The position numbers and the translations under genes were made by a program. From Microbacterium sp. ACRRU (GTDB lineage: Bacteria > Actinomycetota > Actinomycetes > Actinomycetales > Microbacteriaceae): a stretch of DNA of 54,164 nucleotides. The notes under the pieces were generated by a model, which was given only the letters and a program-made list of their open reading frames with translations, did no database searches and was not told the origin of the DNA. The stretch spans positions 1 to 54,164 of the forward strand of contig NZ_JAKRNI010000020.1 in NCBI RefSeq assembly GCF_022346945.1. Reading direction: 5' to 3'. Position 1 is the stretch's first letter. Each line of letters opens with the position of its first letter. Below, in pieces: positions 52,570-54,164 of the stretch.

Positions 52570-54110
52570 ACCTCACCGACATGCGCACCCACGGCACCGA
52601 TGACATCGTCGACGTCGTCGTGGTCGGGACGGGTGCCGGCGGCGCCCCGTTGACAGCCGAGCTCGCGCGACGCGGACTGTCGGTCGTCGCCCTCGAAGCG
52701 GGACGGAACTTCGACCTCGACGACTTCACCCCGGATGAGACCGAGGCGGTCGAGATCAACTGGATGTCCGAGCGGCTCAGCGGCGGTGTCGACGCCACCG
52801 CGTTCGGCCCCAACAACAGCGGTCGCGGCGTGGGTGGGTCGACGCTGCACTGGGGGGCGTTCAGCCCGCGCCCCGACGCCCGCGACCTCCGCCTGCGCAC
52901 CGAGACGGGCGAGGGCCGCGACTGGCCGCTCGATCCCGACGAGCTGCTGTCGTACGTCGCCCGCGTCGAGGGCGACATCGGCGTATCCGGCCCGACGCCG
53001 TACCCGTGGGACGCCGACCGCTCGTACGCCTACGCCCCACCGGCCCGCAACGCCCCGGCGAACCTCGTCGCTCGCGGGTGCGAGGCCCTCGGCATCCGGT
53101 GGGCGGATGCACCGGCCGCGGTGCTGACCCGCGCTCGCCTGCAGGACCATCACGGCGAACGCCGTTCGTGCATCAACTGCGGCGCGTGCCACCAGGGGTG
53201 CCGGGTGGATGCCAAAGCCACCACGGCCAACACCTACCTGCCGGCCGCGGTGGCGCACGGTGCCGAGATCCGGACCGAGGCGATGGTCCATGACATCGAA
53301 CTCGACGCCCGCGGGCACGTGACGGCGGTCGTGTACCGCCAGGACGGCGTGGACGTACGCCAGCGATGCCGGTCCCTCGTCCTCGCCGCCGGCGGCGTCG
53401 AGACACCGCGGCTCCTGCTGCACACGGGCATCGCGAACGGCAGTGGACACGTGGGCCGCAACTTCCTCGCGCACGGCGCGACGCAGGTGTGGGGCCGGTT
53501 CGACGAGCCCGTGCGCGGGCACCGCGGCTACCCGTCGGCGCTCATCACCGAGGACATGCTGCGCCCCGCCGATGCGGACTTCGCCGGCGGGTACCTCGTG
53601 CAGAGCCTCGGCGTGATGCCGCTGACCTTCGCCACGACGCTCGCGCGCGGCGGCGGCCTGTGGGGCCGCGACCTCATGCAGCGCCTCGAGCAGGCGCAGC
53701 ACATGGCGGGCATCGGCATCAACGGCGACTGCCTCCCGTCGGATCAGAACCGCCTCGTGCTCTCCGACGAGACCGACGAGTTCGGCATCCCCCGCGCCCA
53801 CGTGACCTTCACGGCGGGGGCTAACGAGCAGGCGATGACGCGGCACGCGACCGCGTTCCTGCAGCGGGTGATGGAGGCCGCCGGCGCGCGCGAGACCCTG
53901 GTGCTCGCTCGGTCGGCGCACACCATCGGGACGTGCCGCATGTCGGCCGACCCCGGCGACGGCGTCGTCGACCCCGACGGTCGCTCGCACGAGGTCCCGA
54001 ACCTGTGGATCTGCGACAACAGCGTCTTCCCCTCGGCGTTGGCCGCCAACCCCGCGTTGACGATCATGGCCCTGTCGCTGCGGACCGCCGACCGCTTCGT
54101 GGCCGCCTGA
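52566..54110 (+). CDS. GMC-family oxidoreductase (gluconate-dehydrogenase-like large subunit)
   Basis: A 514-residue GMC flavoprotein. The FAD-binding motif is VVVVGTGAGGAPLTAELARRG (residues ~19-39; split as VGTGAGGAP and AELARRG). NNSGRGVGGSTLHWGAF (~79-95) is the second FAD contact. A four-Cys stretch, CINCGACHQGC (~202-212), precedes the substrate region. The catalytic His is in SAHTIGTCRMS, and NPALTIMALSLRTAD ends the FAD domain. It oxidises an alcohol or sugar. Its stop-start overlap with the upstream fusion gene argues for a complex. No cytochrome c subunit follows within the window, so the electron acceptor is unknown. Confidence 0.9.
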   Translation: MNLTDMRTHGTDDIVDVVVVGTGAGGAPLTAELARRGLSVVALEAGRNFDLDDFTPDETEAVEINWMSERLSGGVDATAFGPNNSGRGVGGSTLHWGAFSPRPDARDLRLRTETGEGRDWPLDPDELLSYVARVEGDIGVSGPTPYPWDADRSYAYAPPARNAPANLVARGCEALGIRWADAPAAVLTRARLQDHHGERRSCINCGACHQGCRVDAKATTANTYLPAAVAHGAEIRTEAMVHDIELDARGHVTAVVYRQDGVDVRQRCRSLVLAAGGVETPRLLLHTGIANGSGHVGRNFLAHGATQVWGRFDEPVRGHRGYPSALITEDMLRPADADFAGGYLVQSLGVMPLTFATTLARGGGLWGRDLMQRLEQAQHMAGIGINGDCLPSDQNRLVLSDETDEFGIPRAHVTFTAGANEQAMTRHATAFLQRVMEAAGARETLVLARSAHTIGTCRMSADPGDGVVDPDGRSHEVPNLWICDNSVFPSALAANPALTIMALSLRTADRFVAA

Positions 54111-54164
54111 GGCCTGGCATCCACCGTCGCCGAGGGCACACGTTCGCTGGGCCCGCGGGAGGGC

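Overview
The window is high-GC DNA with dense, short-spaced operons and intergenic palindromes. Gene content and protein style suggest an actinobacterium of the Microbacteriaceae type (Microbacterium-like), but no rRNA gene or other taxonomic marker is present to confirm this. I saw no rRNA, tRNA, insertion sequence, integrase, prophage or CRISPR-cas system.

Layout. (1) 1-409: four 51-bp palindromes in ~104-bp tandem units. (2) 410-7114: LacI regulator, sugar ABC transporter (binding lipoprotein plus two permeases, no ATPase) and a GH3 glycosidase. (3) 7229-8704: dNTP triphosphohydrolase. (4) 9012-14357: araD-araB-araA operon with a 16-bp operator and a LacI regulator. (5) 14.4-34.5 kb: a ~20-kb metabolic island. 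(6) 34591-42701: a conserved hypothetical, xylB and xylA, an alpha/beta hydrolase, a glutathione peroxidase, a ROK regulator and an alditol oxidase. (7) 42895-50035: exopolysaccharide-type cluster (PqqD-like/nucleotidyltransferase protein, O-antigen-ligase-like protein, flippase, epimerase, two glycosyltransferases). (8) 50120-54110: a short-chain dehydrogenase, then a GMC oxidoreductase whose small-subunit-like partner is fused behind an alpha/beta hydrolase.

The island at 14.4-34.5 kb is the most interesting part. It encodes a 6-phosphofructokinase, a lipoamide-dependent dehydrogenase complex (fused E1, E2, and a distant E3), a HutC-type GntR regulator, a CbbY-like phosphatase, a class II aldolase, a glycerol-1-phosphate-dehydrogenase-like enzyme, an AraL/NagD-type phosphatase, two tandem glycerol-kinase-like kinases, an unassigned 8-TM membrane protein, a Cof-type phosphatase, a RuBisCO-like protein (RLP), a triosephosphate-isomerase-like isomerase and a GlpD-like FAD dehydrogenase. 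Five intergenic regions in the island carry copies of an AT-rich palindrome (core GTATATAC, extended TTGTATATACAA). This fits the GT-N-TA-N-AC consensus of HutC-type regulators, and one copy lies directly upstream of the GntR gene. The island therefore looks like a single regulon.

My reading (inference) is a catabolic pathway for a polyol or polyol derivative: kinase, FAD- or NAD-dependent oxidation of the phosphate, isomerisation, a second phosphorylation or aldol cleavage, and an RLP step, with three HAD phosphatases and a 2-oxoacid- or acetoin-type dehydrogenase downstream. It does not match the RLP pathways I know (methionine salvage, apiose/apionate). The substrate cannot be read from sequence.
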